Shown: positions 55,714 through 64,000 of the stretch, one piece after another | Numbering within the stretch: the first letter of the stretch is position 1 | Layout: every line of letters begins with the position of its first letter | Source: Sulfitobacter undariae | GTDB lineage: Bacteria; Pseudomonadota; Alphaproteobacteria; Rhodobacterales; Rhodobacteraceae | Assembly: GCF_014196805.1 (NCBI RefSeq) | Contig: NZ_JACIEI010000013.1 | Location: 31,193 to 95,192 of the forward strand | Direction: 5' to 3' | Length of the DNA: 64,000 bases | Notes under the pieces: generated by a model | Told to the model about the DNA's origin: nothing | Database searches by the model: none | The model's input: the letters and a program-made list of their open reading frames with translations, nothing else | Translations under genes and position numbers: made by a program

Positions 55714-56931
55714 CTACGGCTTCAGCCGCGTATTCACATGGGAGGTCCGTTCCAGCGTGCGGTGTACGGGGCAACGGTCGGCGATCTCTAGCAGGCGCGC
55801 GCGGTGTTCCTCAAGCAGGTCGTCGCCTGTCAGCGTGATCACACGGTTGAAGGCATCGATTTTTTCGCCGGTGCCCATGGCAGCATCCTGAGCGTGGACT
55901 TTCTCATGGCAGACCTCAACACTGACATGATCCAGTGGCCAGCCTTTGCGCCGTGCGTACATGCGTATCGTCATAGAGGTACACGCCCCCAGACTGGCAG
56001 ATAGGAAACCATAAGGCGACATGCCCATGTTTGTGCCCCCATAGGCCAGCGGTTCATCAGCGCGCAGATGCATGTGACTGCCAGATGTAATGTCTTGCAA
56101 AAAACCGTCCGGATCGGCCTCAGACACGCGCACAATTCCTTCGGGGGTTGCAATCGGGGGCGCGGGTAGGGGGCGCTCTATATACCGTGCGCCCCATGCG
56201 GCGATGACGCTGGCGGCATATTCTGCATCCTCGGGGCGGCTGATCAGATGGTCTGCATCATCCAACGAGACATAGCTTTTGGGGTGTTTGGCTGCCATGA
56301 AGATTTGCGCAGCGCTGTCCACGCTTACCACTTGGTCCAAGGGGGCATGCAGAACCAGCAAGGCGGTTTTGAGGTTGGATAGTATGTCACCCAAAACGCC
56401 ATTGCCTGTATCCTCAATAAAGGATTTCCCGATGGTGATGGGCCGTCCACCCAGTTGCACCTGCGCCGCGCCGTCACGTGTGATTTCGGGCAGGGCGTCT
56501 TGGAAGTGATGCACCACATGGGCAGGATCAAAAGGAGCGCCGATGGTGGCGACAGCTTTGATCCCTGATAGCAGGCTGGCAGCTTTGATGACCGCGGCAC
56601 CGCCCAGCGAATGGCCGATCAGCAGGCTAGGGGGCATGCCCTGCTGCGTGGCCCATGTCGCAGCGGCAATCAGATCATCGACATTGGTGGAAAACGATGT
56701 GTTGGCGAACTCACCCTCGGAATGGCCAAGTCCTGTAAAATCAAAACGCAGAACCGCAATGCCCATCGCTGCCAGATGGGCAGCGATGCGGCGGGCGGCG
56801 GGGATGTCTTTGCCACAGGTAAAGCAATGCGCAAACAGTGCGGTCGCCAAATGAGGGCCATTGGGCATATCCAGCCGCGCCTCGAGCTGCGATCCGTCAT
56901 GGCCGGGAAAGGTGATACGCTGCACAGGCAT
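55714..56931 (-). CDS. Alpha/beta hydrolase fused to OsmC-type peroxiredoxin domain
   Basis: The 405-residue protein joins two enzymes. Residues about 1-250 are an alpha/beta hydrolase with the nucleophile elbow GHSLGG and CFTCGKD near the start. Residues about 270-405 are an OsmC domain with the redox cysteines in SLGACTSMTIRMYARRKGW and DRCPVHRTL. The fusion is known in Proteobacteria, but its joint substrate is not. The OsmC half should reduce organic hydroperoxides. Confidence 0.92.
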   Translation of the reverse strand: MPVQRITFPGHDGSQLEARLDMPNGPHLATALFAHCFTCGKDIPAARRIAAHLAAMGIAVLRFDFTGLGHSEGEFANTSFSTNVDDLIAAATWATQQGMPPSLLIGHSLGGAAVIKAASLLSGIKAVATIGAPFDPAHVVHHFQDALPEITRDGAAQVQLGGRPITIGKSFIEDTGNGVLGDILSNLKTALLVLHAPLDQVVSVDSAAQIFMAAKHPKSYVSLDDADHLISRPEDAEYAASVIAAWGARYIERPLPAPPIATPEGIVRVSEADPDGFLQDITSGSHMHLRADEPLAYGGTNMGMSPYGFLSASLGACTSMTIRMYARRKGWPLDHVSVEVCHEKVHAQDAAMGTGEKIDAFNRVITLTGDDLLEEHRARLLEIADRCPVHRTLERTSHVNTRLKP

Positions 56932-56991
56932 CTGATTGTCTCCTTGATGTCAGGTAAAGGTGGCGCAGGAGAGGCCGAGCTTCAAGGGGCT

Positions 56992-57042
56992 GTCACAGCG
57001 CTCACGCGGGTGTGACGGAATGTTTGCACTGCTCGCGTGCAA
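56992..57042. promoter_or_regulatory. Two adjacent dyads in the divergent region upstream of the PLP enzyme
   Basis: GTCACA at 56992-56997 pairs with TGTGAC at 57011-57016 and encloses an inner CGC-TCAC-GCG stem. TTGCAC at 57024-57029 pairs with GTGCAA at 57037-57042. Both could be operators or RNA hairpins. No known riboswitch consensus was recognised. Confidence 0.4.
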
Positions 57043-57094
57043 GGCATAACAGTCGGGAAAGAAAACGTCTTTGATCACAGCGGAGCCTGAATTC

Positions 57095-58249
57095 ATGTCC
57101 TCAAAATTTAGTGATACCCTACTTCCTGCAACAATCGCGGCACAGGCGGGGGGGCTTCTGGATGATGGCACGGGCGGGGTTGTACCGCCGATTCACCCTG
57201 CCACGACGTTTGTGCGCGATGAAAATTATGTGCCGGCTGTCGATGGAAACGTCTATTCGCGCAGTCACGCACCGAACGGCCGAATGGCCGAAGGGGTGTT
57301 GGCCAAGCTGGAAGGTGCGGCAGATGCGATGGTGTTTCCATCGGGCATGGCAGCCGTGGCAGCCGTGTTCCGCACATTGCCCGCAGGGGCGACTGCACTG
57401 ATCCAGAGCCAGATTTATTGGGGCACAACCGCATGGATCAGAGATTTTTGCACCCGCCGCGACATTACCCTGATTGAGGTCGAAGCCGCTGATACGCAAG
57501 CCTTTGCACAGGCCTGCACCACCCATAAGCCCGCGCTTGCGTTGATTGAGACACCCTCCAACCCTTGGTTGCGCATTGTGGATATCACCGCTTGTGCCGA
57601 TGCTGTGCATGGCGTTGGGGGGCTGCTGGTTGCTGATATGACGACATCCACACCCGTGTTGACACGGGGGCTGGCCTTTGGCGCAGATATTGCGATGCAT
57701 TCGGCGACCAAAGCGTTGAACGGGCATTCCGATGTGCTGGCGGGGGCGCTGGCTGTGGCCGATGCGGATAGTGCGATCTGGAAAGCAATCCGTCTGGACC
57801 GTGATACGGCGGGCGCAGTTCTGGGGCCGTTTGAGGCGTGGCTGTTGTTGCGCGGGATGCGCACCTTGCCGCTGCGGGTGGAGCGGATGTCCCAGAACGC
57901 GCAAAAACTGGCGGAATATCTCAGCGATCATCCTGCTGTGGAAACAGTACTTTATCCCGGTCTGCCGACCCACACGGGGCACGCATTGGCCTGCGCCCAG
58001 ATGAAAGGCGGCTTTGGACCGTTGCTATCATTTGTTGTCAAAGGTGGCGCACCTGCGGCGTTGATGGCGGCGGGGCGTTTGCAATTGTTCCACCGTGCAA
58101 CATCGCTGGGCGGGGTAGAAAGCCTTGTCGAGCACCGCCATACGATTGAGCCACATACGGGCATCCCTGAAGGGTTGCTGCGCGTGTCAGTCGGCATTGA
58201 AGATGCAGGCGATCTGATTGATGATCTGGCACAAGCGCTGGGCCAGTGA
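57095..58249 (+). CDS. Cys/Met metabolism PLP-dependent enzyme (cystathionine gamma-synthase/lyase family)
   Basis: The 384-residue fold-type I enzyme has the PLP lysine in SATKALNGHSD, VYSRSHAPNGRMAEGVLAKL near the start and the conserved ETPSNP. Family members act in trans-sulfuration of cysteine and homocysteine; which reaction is not decided by sequence. The start at 57095 has GGAG about nine bases upstream. Confidence 0.9.
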   Translation: MSSKFSDTLLPATIAAQAGGLLDDGTGGVVPPIHPATTFVRDENYVPAVDGNVYSRSHAPNGRMAEGVLAKLEGAADAMVFPSGMAAVAAVFRTLPAGATALIQSQIYWGTTAWIRDFCTRRDITLIEVEAADTQAFAQACTTHKPALALIETPSNPWLRIVDITACADAVHGVGGLLVADMTTSTPVLTRGLAFGADIAMHSATKALNGHSDVLAGALAVADADSAIWKAIRLDRDTAGAVLGPFEAWLLLRGMRTLPLRVERMSQNAQKLAEYLSDHPAVETVLYPGLPTHTGHALACAQMKGGFGPLLSFVVKGGAPAALMAAGRLQLFHRATSLGGVESLVEHRHTIEPHTGIPEGLLRVSVGIEDAGDLIDDLAQALGQ

Positions 58250-58316
58250 ACCTGATCTGAAACCCCGATCTCATGCGGCCAAGCCGCTAAACTTTACCCA
58301 AGCGAGACTTATTCAA

Positions 58317-58766
58317 ATGACCGACAAAAAACGCATCGTCATCTCAAGCGACCACGCTGATATTCAGCTGCGCAAGGACATCGCCGCCCATGTTGCTGCA
58401 TTGGGCTATGAGGCTGTGGACATCGGCCCGATGACATCCGAGAGCACGGATTACCCGAAGCACGGCCAAGCGGCGGCTGAGCGTGTGGCGTCGGGGGATT
58501 GCCAGCTTGGCATTCTGGTATGCGGCACGGGCCAAGGCATCATGATGGCGGCGAATAAAGTGGAGGGCATCCGCTGTGGCGTTTGCGCTGATACGTTTTC
58601 GGCCAAAATGATCCGCCAGCACAATGATGCAAACATGATGTCCATGGGCGCACGGGTGATTGGGGCAGGGGTTGCGATGGAAATCGTTGAAGCCTTCCTA
58701 AGCGCGGAATTCGAAGGCGGACGTCATGCCACGCGGGTGGATATGATTGAGCCGTCAAAAGCGTAA
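58317..58766 (+). CDS. rpiB: Ribose-5-phosphate isomerase B
   Basis: RpiB interconverts ribose 5-phosphate and ribulose 5-phosphate. The 149-residue protein has the SSDHAD start, catalytic cysteine in VCGTGQGIMMAANK and HNDANMMSMGAR. It follows the PLP enzyme by 67 bases and may share its transcript. Confidence 0.95.
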   Translation: MTDKKRIVISSDHADIQLRKDIAAHVAALGYEAVDIGPMTSESTDYPKHGQAAAERVASGDCQLGILVCGTGQGIMMAANKVEGIRCGVCADTFSAKMIRQHNDANMMSMGARVIGAGVAMEIVEAFLSAEFEGGRHATRVDMIEPSKA

Positions 58767-58883
58767 GATCGGCAGTTCCGTAGGTATGGACGCAGTTGTG
58801 CAGATGCTATTTCATCAGAGATGCATGGTGCTGCCAGCCTCGTTCGCTTGCCCCTTGTTGCCATGCACGTCTGGCAAGCTAAA

Positions 58884-58911
58884 CGCGCTCGGTAGCTTAT
58901 TACCGAGCGCG
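58884..58911. terminator. Hairpin between rpiB and the convergent Glyoxalase_8 gene
   Basis: CGCGCTCGGTA pairs with TACCGAGCGCG around GCTTAT. T runs are short on both sides, so it may be a weak terminator for either gene. Confidence 0.6.
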
Positions 58912-58924
58912 CGATTGTTGTCGG

Positions 58925-59359
58925 TCACGCAGCGGCCAGCACCATATGTGGCTGACCGTCTGAAGTCTTTTGTGGGGAAATACCCTGCGGTGTCACAGTG
59001 GTATTCACCTGACGGCGCAGCGAACTAAACAGTTCGGAGGTCACCACATCAACAGGGTCATCAAAGCGCACGGTCAGGGACCAATGGCCCGATGTTGCCA
59101 ATGACGCGGCCTTAATCATACCCATAAATTTATGGCCTAGATACCGCCCCGACACCCGTTGACCGGGGTGCCATTGCACGGTTTGTTGATCGGCCTTGGC
59201 CGCTAGCGTGTTCCAGTCACGCATGCCCCATTGGTGGGCCAGTGTTTCCAGCGCCGCCGCATGTGTCATGTCTGTGCCTTTTGCACTCATTTCCATACGC
59301 AGGCGTTTGGCCTGCGCTTTGAGGTCTTCGCGAGAAGGAATTTGTGTCATGTCCATCAC
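58925..59359 (-). CDS. Glyoxalase_8-type small protein
   Basis: The 144-residue protein has the family stretch LKAQAKRLRMEMSAKGTDMT and HQWGMRDWNTLAAKA. The C-terminal half contains FDDPVDVVTSELFSSLRRQV. Despite the name, the metal ligands of true glyoxalases are not evident. The start may be any of three neighbouring ATG codons. Role unknown. Confidence 0.72.
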   Translation of the reverse strand: MMDMTQIPSREDLKAQAKRLRMEMSAKGTDMTHAAALETLAHQWGMRDWNTLAAKADQQTVQWHPGQRVSGRYLGHKFMGMIKAASLATSGHWSLTVRFDDPVDVVTSELFSSLRRQVNTTVTPQGISPQKTSDGQPHMVLAAA

Positions 59360-59502
59360 TCCAATTACGCATGTCAGAGGTGTCCGCGTTGCCTGTGAAC
59401 CACGTATAGGTGTGGTTTAGGACAGAAATAATTGAACAGGGCTTCACCAAATTGCGGACGGCAGGGGCCTGACCCTTGATCTGGAAATAGGAGGAGTGTG
59501 GG

Positions 59503-59535
59503 CACAAAACAAGACCCCGACACCTTGCGGTGCGG
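59503..59535 (-). terminator. Terminator after the transglycosylase gene
   Basis: On the minus strand GGCCCCGCACC pairs with GGTGTCGGGGTC across GCAA and is followed by TTGTTTTG. Confidence 0.75.
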
Positions 59536-59566
59536 GGCCTGTGGTATTTGTGCTGTTCAAGGCGGT

Positions 59567-60370
59567 TTAGCCGTCGATTTTAGCGCCCATGATCGCAATC
59601 GCTTGCTGGTAAACTGTGGCGGCGTTCCACTGTTTGATCACTTTAAAGTTAGGTTGCCCTTGCTGATATCCCTGACCGGGCTTCCAGCCTTTTTTGCGCA
59701 AGAAGTTGGCAGTGGAGGCCATTGCATCTGTCTGGTTGTACAGATCAACACGGCCATCACCATTGCCGTCTACACCATAGCGCAGCGCATTGCCGGGCAG
59801 GAATTGGGTATGGCCCAATTCGCCATGCTTCGCGCCTTTGGTGTTTGAGGTGATCGACCCGCGGTCCACCAGCATCAGCGCGCCGATGGCGTGAGGCGTA
59901 AAGAAATCCGAGCGGCGGCAATCATAGGCAAGTGTGGTGATGGCTGAAACCACACGGCTGCTGCCCATGAAACCACCGAATCCTGTTTCCATGCCGTGGA
60001 TCGCCAGCAAAACACCCGCAGGGACGCCGTATTGCTTTTCCAGCGCGTTATAGAGGCCTGCGTTCTGGCCTTTGCGTTTGCGGCCCTGGCTGATGATGGT
60101 GTTGGCACCGCGCACCTGCATGAATTTATCCAGCGAGTATTTGAAGGATTTCTGGTTGCGGTCCGCGGCAATGGTGTCGTTAGCGTAGCTGGCATTTGCC
60201 AGTGCTTCCAGTCCGCGTTGCTTGACGCCAGCCTTTTTGGCCTCGGCTGCAAATGCGGTTTTCCAAGCGTTGAAGCCGCCTGAATTGTTGCCGCATTGCG
60301 CGGCAAAGGCAGGGGCGGCCAGCGCAACTGTAAGCGCGAGTGAAACCGAAATGGACTTGAGTGAACGCAT
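59567..60370 (-). CDS. Lytic murein transglycosylase, MltB type
   Basis: The 267-residue exported enzyme cleaves peptidoglycan strands to 1,6-anhydro products. A signal peptide (cut after APAFA) is present. The catalytic Glu is in HGMETGFGGFMG, and the HTQFLPGNALRYG and the DGNGDGRVDLYN stretch, an EF-hand-like loop, match MltB. Length is shorter than E. coli MltB. AAAGG is nine bases upstream of the start. Confidence 0.92.
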   Translation of the reverse strand: MRSLKSISVSLALTVALAAPAFAAQCGNNSGGFNAWKTAFAAEAKKAGVKQRGLEALANASYANDTIAADRNQKSFKYSLDKFMQVRGANTIISQGRKRKGQNAGLYNALEKQYGVPAGVLLAIHGMETGFGGFMGSSRVVSAITTLAYDCRRSDFFTPHAIGALMLVDRGSITSNTKGAKHGELGHTQFLPGNALRYGVDGNGDGRVDLYNQTDAMASTANFLRKKGWKPGQGYQQGQPNFKVIKQWNAATVYQQAIAIMGAKIDG

Positions 60371-60504
60371 AAAAATGTACCTTTGATAAGCTGAGTTGCA
60401 CATAGAATAGCCAACCTTTGAAGGGTTGCAAAGCTTTCTCGTCACGGAGTGCAATCGCCCGCTTGGGAGGCAATGCAAGGCGCATCGCGCTGGGGCCGTC
60501 ACCA

Positions 60505-60534
60505 ATAAAAAAGGGCGCCCCGAAGGACGCCCTG
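60505..60534 (-). terminator. Terminator after glnA
   Basis: AGGGCGTCC pairs with GGGCGCCCT across TTCG on the minus strand, followed by TTTTTT. A UUCG loop gives high stability. Confidence 0.85.
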
Positions 60535-60555
60535 ATTACTGTCAGTCTTTCTGCC

Positions 60556-61962
60556 TTAGCAGCTATAGTACATGCCGAACTCAACAGGGTGAGGTGTGTG
60601 CTCGTACTTGTGAACTTCGTCCATCTTCAGATCGACATAGCCTTGGATCTGGTCTTTGGTGAACACGTCACCAGCCAACAGATAGTCCATATCTTTTTGC
60701 AGCTCGTCCAGCGCTTCGCGCAGGCTGCCGCAAACAGTTGGGATGCCAGCCAGCTCTTCTGCGGGCAGGTCATAGAGGTTTTTGTCCATGGCTTCGCCCG
60801 GATCAATCTTGTTTTTGATGCCGTCGAGGCCAGCCATCAACAGAGCCGAGAAGCACAGGTAGGGGTTTGCTGCCGGATCAGGGAAGCGCGCCTCTACGCG
60901 TTTTGCTTTGGGGGATTCTGTCCATGGAATACGTACACAACCCGAGCGGTTACGTGCGGAATAGGCGCGCAGAACGGGGGCTTCAAAGCCCGGGATCAAG
61001 CGCTTGTAGCTGTTTGTGGTCGGGTTGGTGAAGGCATTCAACGATTTCGCGTGCGTCAGGATGCCGCCGATGAAATACAGCGCTTCTTGTGACAGATCGG
61101 CGTATTTGTCGCCTGAAAACAATGGTTTGCCATCTTTCCAGATGGACATGTTTACGTGCATGCCTGACCCGTTGTCGCCGTAGATTGGCTTGGGCATGAA
61201 GGTCGCAGATTTGCCGTATGCATGCGCGACGTTATGAACAACGTATTTGTATTTCTGGATTTCGTCAGCTTGCTTGGTCAGTGTGCCGAACAGCAGGCCC
61301 AGCTCGTGTTGGCAAGACGCCACTTCGTGGTGGTGCTTGTCAACTTTCATACCCAGACGCTTCATGGTTGAGAGCATCTCAGCGCGCAGGTCTTGGGCTT
61401 CGTCAACGGGGTTTACAGGGAAGTAACCACCTTTGAGGCCAGGACGGTGGCCTGTGTTGCCCATTTCATAGTCGGTATCTGTGTTCCACGAACCGTCAGA
61501 CGCATCAACTTCGTAGGATACTTTGTTGATCGAGTTAGAGTATTTGACGTTGTCAAAGAGGAAGAATTCCGCTTCTGGGCCAAAGTAGGCTGTATCGCCG
61601 ATACCGGAAGACTTCAGGTAGGCTTCTGCTTTTTCGGCTGTGCCACGAGGATCGCGCTCATAGCTTTCGCCCGTGTCAGGCTCTGCAACGGAGCAGTGAA
61701 TGCAGATGGTTTTTTCTGCATAGAAGGGATCAATGTAGGCCGTGGACGCATCGGGCATCAACTTCATGTCGGATGCTTCGATGGATTTCCAACCGGCAAT
61801 GGATGAACCGTCAAACATAAAGCCTTCTTCAAGGAAGTCTTCGTCAACCAGATCATTCACGATTGTGACGTGCTGCAACGTGCCGCGTGTGTCGGTGAAG
61901 CGGATATCGACGTATTCGATGTCCTCATCTTTGATTAGCTTCAACAGGTCTTTGTTGTTCAT
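60556..61962 (-). CDS. glnA: Glutamine synthetase type I
   Basis: The enzyme makes glutamine from glutamate and ammonia. The 468-residue protein has the [10 protein letters not shown] start region, the ATP-binding [20 protein letters not shown] and the adenylylation site region [10 protein letters not shown], so PII-linked regulation by GlnE is likely. It follows glnB with a 43-base gap. Confidence 0.98.
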   Translation of the reverse strand: MNNKDLLKLIKDEDIEYVDIRFTDTRGTLQHVTIVNDLVDEDFLEEGFMFDGSSIAGWKSIEASDMKLMPDASTAYIDPFYAEKTICIHCSVAEPDTGESYERDPRGTAEKAEAYLKSSGIGDTAYFGPEAEFFLFDNVKYSNSINKVSYEVDASDGSWNTDTDYEMGNTGHRPGLKGGYFPVNPVDEAQDLRAEMLSTMKRLGMKVDKHHHEVASCQHELGLLFGTLTKQADEIQKYKYVVHNVAHAYGKSATFMPKPIYGDNGSGMHVNMSIWKDGKPLFSGDKYADLSQEALYFIGGILTHAKSLNAFTNPTTNSYKRLIPGFEAPVLRAYSARNRSGCVRIPWTESPKAKRVEARFPDPAANPYLCFSALLMAGLDGIKNKIDPGEAMDKNLYDLPAEELAGIPTVCGSLREALDELQKDMDYLLAGDVFTKDQIQGYVDLKMDEVHKYEHTPHPVEFGMYYSC

Positions 61963-62005
61963 GGCGATGTCCTTTTACTTTTGGTCTAGTCGCAAGTGAT
62001 TGGTG

Positions 62006-62662
<657 letters not shown>

Positions 62663-63184
62663 TCAGGCCGCGTGAAGGACCTGTCCGCGCGCGCGCGCGC
62701 CGTCGGCGGTGCTGACCTCAAGACCGTCTGCATAGATGATATGCGGGCCGTCACAGAATATCTGCACAAGTGTTTGTTCTTGCATGCCCAGATCGCGGAT
62801 GAATTCACCGTCGACCAATGTACGGGCAGCCACCAGCGCGCGGTCTGCGCTGAACAAGGCTTTTGCGCGCCAGTCGCGTATCAGGCACATTTGATCACCT
62901 GCCAGAGTGGCGTCCCGCTCAGGGCGGGTGTGACCCAGTGAACCTGCTGCCAAAGCGATGGTATGCACCATACGTTTTGTCCGCTGGATATGCTGGATGC
63001 GGGCGATGCCGCTGTCGCGTGTAATGATTTTATCACCGACACTTACGAATTCGACGGGCATTTCCCCATCAAGTGTCAGTAGCATGGTGCCTTGCAGCAA
63101 CCCGATATCACGGGATGCGTAAGGCGCGTATTGGCCCGTTGGTGAAGTATCTTCACGAACGCGCCCGACCGTATTCGGTTTCAT
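62663..63184 (-). CDS. Stand-alone Hint (hedgehog/intein-fold) domain protein without the nucleophilic cysteine
   Basis: The 173-residue protein consists of one Hint-type domain: LQGTMLLTLDGEMPVEFVS, VGDKIITRDSGIARI, then TLAGDQMCLIRDW and DGEFIRDLG. In self-splicing members the first residue is Cys (as in CFxxGT), but here the position before GT is Leu-Gln. The only cysteines (CLIRDW, FCDGPH) are elsewhere. It is likely a non-splicing use of the fold, a type frequent in Rhodobacterales proteins. A shifted start is possible. Confidence 0.8.
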   Translation of the reverse strand: MKPNTVGRVREDTSPTGQYAPYASRDIGLLQGTMLLTLDGEMPVEFVSVGDKIITRDSGIARIQHIQRTKRMVHTIALAAGSLGHTRPERDATLAGDQMCLIRDWRAKALFSADRALVAARTLVDGEFIRDLGMQEQTLVQIFCDGPHIIYADGLEVSTADGARARGQVLHAA

Positions 63185-63318
63185 GGGCGTCTCTCTTGTT
63201 ATTTAACCTGCCTCAGGTTGTACGAACATTATGACAATAAAATGTTTATGCCGCGAGCTTTTTATGTCTCGCCTCTTCGAGTGTTGTTTGTTAGTGACGC
63301 ATTACTGAACGGTTCGTT

Positions 63319-63329
63319 ACTGATTCAGT
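63319..63329. promoter_or_regulatory. Perfect palindrome just upstream of tRNA-Leu
   Basis: ACTGATTCAGT is an odd-centre palindrome five bases before the mature tRNA start, preceded by a related ACTGAACGG. It may be part of the tRNA promoter or processing region. Low certainty. Confidence 0.25.
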
Positions 63330-63333
63330 ATGT

Positions 63334-63417
63334 GCGGGTGTGGCGGAATTGGTAGACGCACCAGATTTAGGTTCTGGCGCCTATGGCGTGGGGGTTCGAG
63401 TCCCTTCACCCGCACCA
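63334..63417 (+). tRNA. tRNA-Leu, anticodon UAG, CCA encoded
   Basis: The acceptor stem GCGGGTG pairs with CACCCGC, the D-arm has GGTAGACGC, and the anticodon stem CCAGA/TCTGG closes a TTTAGGT loop with anticodon TAG. A variable arm of the class II type (CGCCTATGGCG) and the TTCGAGTCC T-loop follow, and CCA is encoded at 63415-63417. A UUCG hairpin (ACAAC-TTCG-GTTGT) follows directly, probably the 3' processing or stop signal. Confidence 0.97.
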
Positions 63418-63508
63418 CAACTTCGGTTGTAGAACTATATTTCATTAGCTAACGAGCACTTGCGTTGTTGTTCAGGACACTTTCTGGGACATAAGCGAGA
63501 CACTACCA

Positions 63509-63949
63509 ATGACGATGAGATTAAAGTATATCGACGAGCTAAGCGGAGGCCGTAAAAGATTCCGCAGACGGTGGCCCAAGGATGTAGCCGAGATTAGAGG
63601 CGAAACATTCTTCCAAGAGCCGCTCAAAGCCATGACAGATGCTGATCTGGTGGCTGAACACACAGCACTCCTAAAAGAATTTGAAGCTGTTGTAGCTACC
63701 CACAGGCACACTCTTGAAGAGCGTGAGCAAACATCTCCAAGAGTTCTCTGGCATGAAGCACAGAAAGAAGCTGAAAGGCTGCTTGAAGGTTCCTATGGCG
63801 GGGAAGAAGTGGTCAGACAAGTATTGGCTGAAGACCTTGCCCAGCGCCAAGCTGACCCGCTGCTTTACAAGGCGGTCATTCAACCCGATGCACCCACACC
63901 CGAATACTGGACCTGTCACGCTTTAGTGCCGCCCCAAGTGCTCGTTTAA
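63509..63949 (+). pseudogene. Truncated phage-type integrase, N-terminal fragment
   Basis: The 146-residue frame has the N-terminal arm-like part MRLKYIDELSGGRKRFRRR, charged helices (AEHTALLKEFEAVVATH) and a run up to about TPEYW near 63908, where similarity should continue into the core-binding domain but does not. The catalytic domain is absent. Its final residues and stop derive from the IS end. The start could also be the ATG at 63515. Confidence 0.7.
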
Positions 63950-64000
63950 GCCACCTTTCGTTCGAAGGCGACAGGGCTTTTCCAGCCCAGTGCTGAGTGG
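63946..64000 (-). CDS. IS3-family transposase (OrfB), C-terminal end, cut by window edge
   Basis: Reading leftwards from the window edge, the frame gives HSALGWKSPVAFERKVA and a stop at 63948-63946. HSALGWKSP-x-x-FE is typical of the C-terminus of IS3-family OrfB transposases, the rve integrase-core group. Only 17 residues are visible. The element's end is likely near 63908, where a TGGACC-type start of a terminal repeat could lie. Confidence 0.75.
   Translation of the reverse strand, partial: HSALGWKSPVAFERKVA

Larger units (their letters stand above)
63418..64000. mobile_element. Left edge of a second mobile region integrated beside tRNA-Leu
   Basis: An integrase N-terminus begins 91 bases after the tRNA gene and is disrupted by the end of an IS3-family element on the opposite strand. 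tRNA genes are classic integration targets, and the integrase adjoining the tRNA 3' end fits that. The rest lies beyond the window. Confidence 0.75.

Overview
The window looks like chromosome from an alphaproteobacterium of the Rhodobacterales, most likely the Roseobacter group. This rests on the gene families and their order: a four-subunit sarcosine oxidase operon (soxBDAG), ccmI-ruvX-DUF1289, secDF followed by ccmABCDG, the yfgM-bamB-der trio, glnB-glnA, DUF6314 and DUF1223 proteins, an alpha/beta hydrolase-OsmC fusion and a stand-alone Hint-fold protein. Base composition is moderately GC-rich in the core and visibly more AT-rich in part of the left accessory region. No species can be named from this stretch.

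Positions 1-10524 are the right-hand part of a prophage. Reading rightwards it holds the 3' part of a tail-tip (J-like) protein, a long tail fibre ending in an SGNH-type esterase domain, a lysis cassette (several small membrane proteins around a GH24-type endolysin), an AT-richer cargo segment of unknown membrane proteins with a DUF3800 protein and two gene scraps (MT-A70 methylase, possible DoxX), and a tyrosine integrase that abuts the 5' end of dusA. dusA is a known prophage attachment gene. The left half of the prophage and its other attachment site lie outside the window.

Positions 10525-63417 are core chromosome. In order they hold dusA; a TauE/SafE permease; DUF1289, ruvX and ccmI; sarcosine oxidase soxB-(small membrane gene)-soxD-soxA-soxG; an XRE regulator divergent from a small unknown gene; sodB, a Host_attach protein and a LOG protein; a LysM protein and an Atm1-type ABC exporter; DUF302; an RND efflux pair whose pump carries an extra membrane insertion; yfgM-bamB-der; tspO and a DUF2235 hydrolase; serS; yajC-secD-secF-tauE-Mth938-ccmA-ccmB-ccmC-ccmD-ccmG; an SDR; acnA; DUF1223; an LpxL-type acyltransferase; a fliG away from any other flagellar gene in view; purB; DUF6314; the hydrolase-OsmC fusion; a trans-sulfuration PLP enzyme; rpiB; an MltB-type transglycosylase; glnA-glnB; a Hint-fold protein; and tRNA-Leu(UAG).

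From position 63418 to the right edge a second mobile region begins. An integrase N-terminus sits about 90 bases downstream of the tRNA-Leu gene and is cut off by the 3' end of an IS3-family transposase on the opposite strand. The core block is therefore flanked by two integration hot spots, dusA and tRNA-Leu.

The least understood material is the prophage cargo segment (about 5.9-9.3 kb), the three-copy module in the tail fibre, GAACA-type repeats between integrase and dusA, a self-contained small transcription unit inside the sox operon, the RND pump insertion, and a Hint-fold protein with no cysteine where the self-cleaving nucleophile should be.
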